From Anticarsia gemmatalis (lineage: Eukaryota; Arthropoda; Insecta; Lepidoptera; Erebidae), in the NCBI RefSeq assembly GCF_050436995.1, contig NC_134769.1, forward strand, positions 1,612,001 through 1,676,000: a stretch of DNA of 64,000 bases. Direction: 5' to 3'. This document shows positions 61,527-64,000 of this stretch, piece by piece. Numbering within the stretch: the first letter of the stretch is position 1; each line of letters starts with the position of its first letter. A program made the position numbers and the translations under genes. The notes below the pieces were generated by a model that worked only from the letters and a program-made list of their open reading frames with translations, had not been told where the DNA came from and searched no databases.

Positions 61527-64000
61527 CAAGATAGATAGAATTCAGTCACTAAAGATAGGTTTTTGAAACTTGTTAAGATACTATTAGTACGGTAATAAAT
61601 TTGGATAATGAGAAGTGTATTTTGTTTTGATGTACTCTTAAAATGATGCACCGTATATCATAATTATTTGGTACTTTTTGCAGCGCAGTACTGACATCTG
61701 ACCTCTGTTATCCAAAGAGTTATTTCATTGGTATTTTTAGTTTTAAAAAAGCCAGATGTTGGGTGACGTAATTTTGAGGTTTATTAATGGATGTGGCTAC
61801 TGGAACTGATTTTCTTTTATGTGGTTTAATGTTGCTTGAAGCTTTGATTTTTGAACAAGTAAAGATTTTGCCAATGTGCACTAATTAACTATATTGATAG
61901 ACAATTAAATAGACAATTTAAAGTAAATTAGCACGCGTATTCATTATTCCTTTACATATTTTAAAGACCTGAAAATTTCCTGAGATTTATCGGTCTTCGC
62001 ACAAATGTCAATAATACGAAAATCCTGCCCTAAAAGATAGGTACGGTACTAGGTACGGTCTATGTACAAATAAGTGGAGTTATATATAGACCAGCAACAG
62101 AAAGAAATCAGAGTAAGCAATTCCGAGTGATATTGACGTAAAAAAATTAGTTTCAACTAAAAATAGTAACATTTAAATAAACAATAACAACCAATTTGAC
62201 AGCTGTCAAAATGTTTCCATCCTATTTCTTTCAGTGTTATAAGAAAGAGACAGCCAGATGAAAATTAGTTTATTTATAGTATTCTGGCATGTTTGATTAG
62301 CGTGTATATGAGAAATGTTTTTATTGAGGGCATTCGCTTGTGTGAAAGTGTTTGTTTGTTTGTTAGCGTGTGTCGAACAATGTTGGTGCGAAGTGCACTG
62401 AGTAATGCCATTGACTTTGAGAAGGTTTATAGGGTGCGGGTTCGAGTATAGTTGATGGTTATTCGTATTGCAAAATTTGATGGTTTTTTGGGTTTTAAAT
62501 GGAGATATTGTGCTTTGAGATTTTTAAAAGTATTCGCAAATTTTTGATAATATTGGCAAAAATAACAAAACATTTTTTTCAATATAAGTTATTTTCCCTA
62601 AACCCCAGTCAGCTCACGTGAAAGAGCAAAAGTTTCTAGTTTTCCCATCACTTTTTCAAAAGTCCCCTGCGCTTTTTAATTCAACTAAACAATTATTAGT
62701 TACTAGGTAAGTACACTTTCCAACTTCAGGAGCAACTTGACACATAAGATATTAGACATACTTAAGAACTGAAGTCCTTATAAACAGTATATATACTCGT
62801 ACGTAAGTAATACGTAGATACGTTATCAGTGAATTAATTACATTGTTGAAATATTACATTATTCTATATCAATTTATAACTGCCATTGATATTGACGCCA
62901 AGTCTACGTCATGATTAAGGTTCAACTCGAAACTAAATAAAAACATTTTTACAAGGAGCAGTTGTGGATCCACGTCCATGTAACTTCGAAATAACGTTTG
63001 TGTTTGAAAACTGAATTGTCTGAAGCTGAACGATACAATTTCGGTAGAAACTTGAGGCATCCCAAATTTGTGGAGTCCATAGCTCATAGGTTTTGTAGTA
63101 CTTACTTGGCGTCTGGGATTGAATTCTTGCGATGTGAAAATATGTCGTTTTACACGAGTAAGCTTAAGCAAATCTGCAAGTTTACCTTGCTTTTTCAAGA
63201 TTATCAATAATTTCTGTATATCTGACTCCAGTTACCTAGTACAGATATGTATAACATATTTATGAGCGATGGTTTTCCGGAGTTAGACTAGGTTTATGAG
63301 CCGGCGTTTCTCGTGTAACGACCAGTTAAGACGTCCGGCGAAATCTATTTGAGTTGAAATTTACTTACTGGAAACTATGACTTGTTTGTTTATTGACTTT
63401 AAAATGTAAAGACATGTTGCATTAGTTAACAAAGAGCCTCTTTGGTACTGTAACTAGGTAGTCGTTATAAATACATAGCAAAGGTTAGGGATTCGTTTTC
63501 GATATGGAACTTTTGGTTAGAAATATTCACTTATCTGTTGTTAAAAATCTATTCCGACGGGAACTTGCTTAATAGTTTTAGACGATGAAGTAGTTGTACC
63601 TACGTCATTTATTACTTAGTGTTATAACAATAAGTAATATTCCTAGTCCCATGGAAAAAAGGCGTTTATATGTATATTAAATAATGCATATTTATTATAG
63701 GTATTTTTTTCTGAAAATTAACAAAAATATAATGACTTAAGTATGTATATAATAATTTCTTATGTAATAGATATGTAAAAGAAAGAAAATTTCGTAAACA
63801 ATAGTTTATGAAACCATTTAGTTCTTCGGTATTGCTTAACCTGATAAAACTAAGGTAAGGTTACATAGGTGGCGTTGTATAGGCGTGGGTGTTGATGCAT
63901 TTTTGAGTCACTTGTTTTGAAACAACTATTACACAGTGACTACAGGCTTTATTGTAAACATCAATGAATACAACTGACTCACAATTCAATGTATTCTGCG

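Larger units (their letters stand above)
44455..64000. other. Gene-poor right end
   Basis: About 19.5 kb of AT-rich DNA in which I see only repeats: Helitron-like copies, LINE ends, SINEs, a fold-back MITE and a CRE palindrome. No open frame exceeds about 110 codons or has recognisable similarity. It may be a long first intron of the LD/CaaX gene or intergenic DNA. Confidence 0.55.

Noticed and set aside
62869..63210. Overlapping frames of 112 and 70 codons on opposite strands
   Set aside because: No similarity and mutually overlapping; neither shows splice sites or conserved-looking composition.

Overview
The window is nuclear DNA of an insect, very probably a moth or butterfly. Coding sequence is split into many short exons with GT/AG introns. 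Introns and intergenic DNA are AT-rich and littered with short non-autonomous repeats of lepidopteran type: Helitron-like copies ending in CTAG, a recurring 'GTGGACTCAAGGCCTAACCCC' SINE/LINE tail, tRNA-derived SINEs, PIF/Harbinger elements and LINE 3' ends. No bacterial or viral gene set is present.

Two protein genes are supported, and they converge tail to tail. (1) Plus strand, 124-20155: the kinase, PDZ and C-terminal part of a MAST-family (microtubule-associated serine/threonine, AGC group) kinase, orthologous to Drosophila drop out. I could join 27 exons in frame into 1295 residues plus stop; the N-terminal exons lie upstream of the window. (2) Minus strand, 33032-25556: a 13-exon gene encoding a 590-residue, low-complexity, Tyr/Ser/Pro-rich protein that I do not recognise. 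It has two paxillin-like LD motifs, two small Cys clusters and a C-terminal CaaX box (CVIM) preceded by three more Cys.

The most unusual structure is at 2074-4282. The 3' 146 bases of the MAST exon that encodes the catalytic loop, plus 25 bases of downstream sequence, are repeated as 13 apparently identical 171-bp units, each carrying its own 5' splice site. Only use of the first donor keeps the protein in frame, and because 171 is divisible by 3 the array also creates a long spurious antisense reading frame.

The interval between the genes (20156-25555) holds 3' UTRs, poly(A) signals and a cluster of nuclear-receptor half-sites. From 33 kb to the right end I find no convincing coding exon. 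That part holds candidate promoter sequence near 35 kb, a 1.2-kb PIF/Harbinger element with a broken transposase (43245-44454), nested Helitrons (37856-38591), fold-back MITEs and LINE tails. It may be first-intron DNA of gene 2, intergenic DNA, or both.
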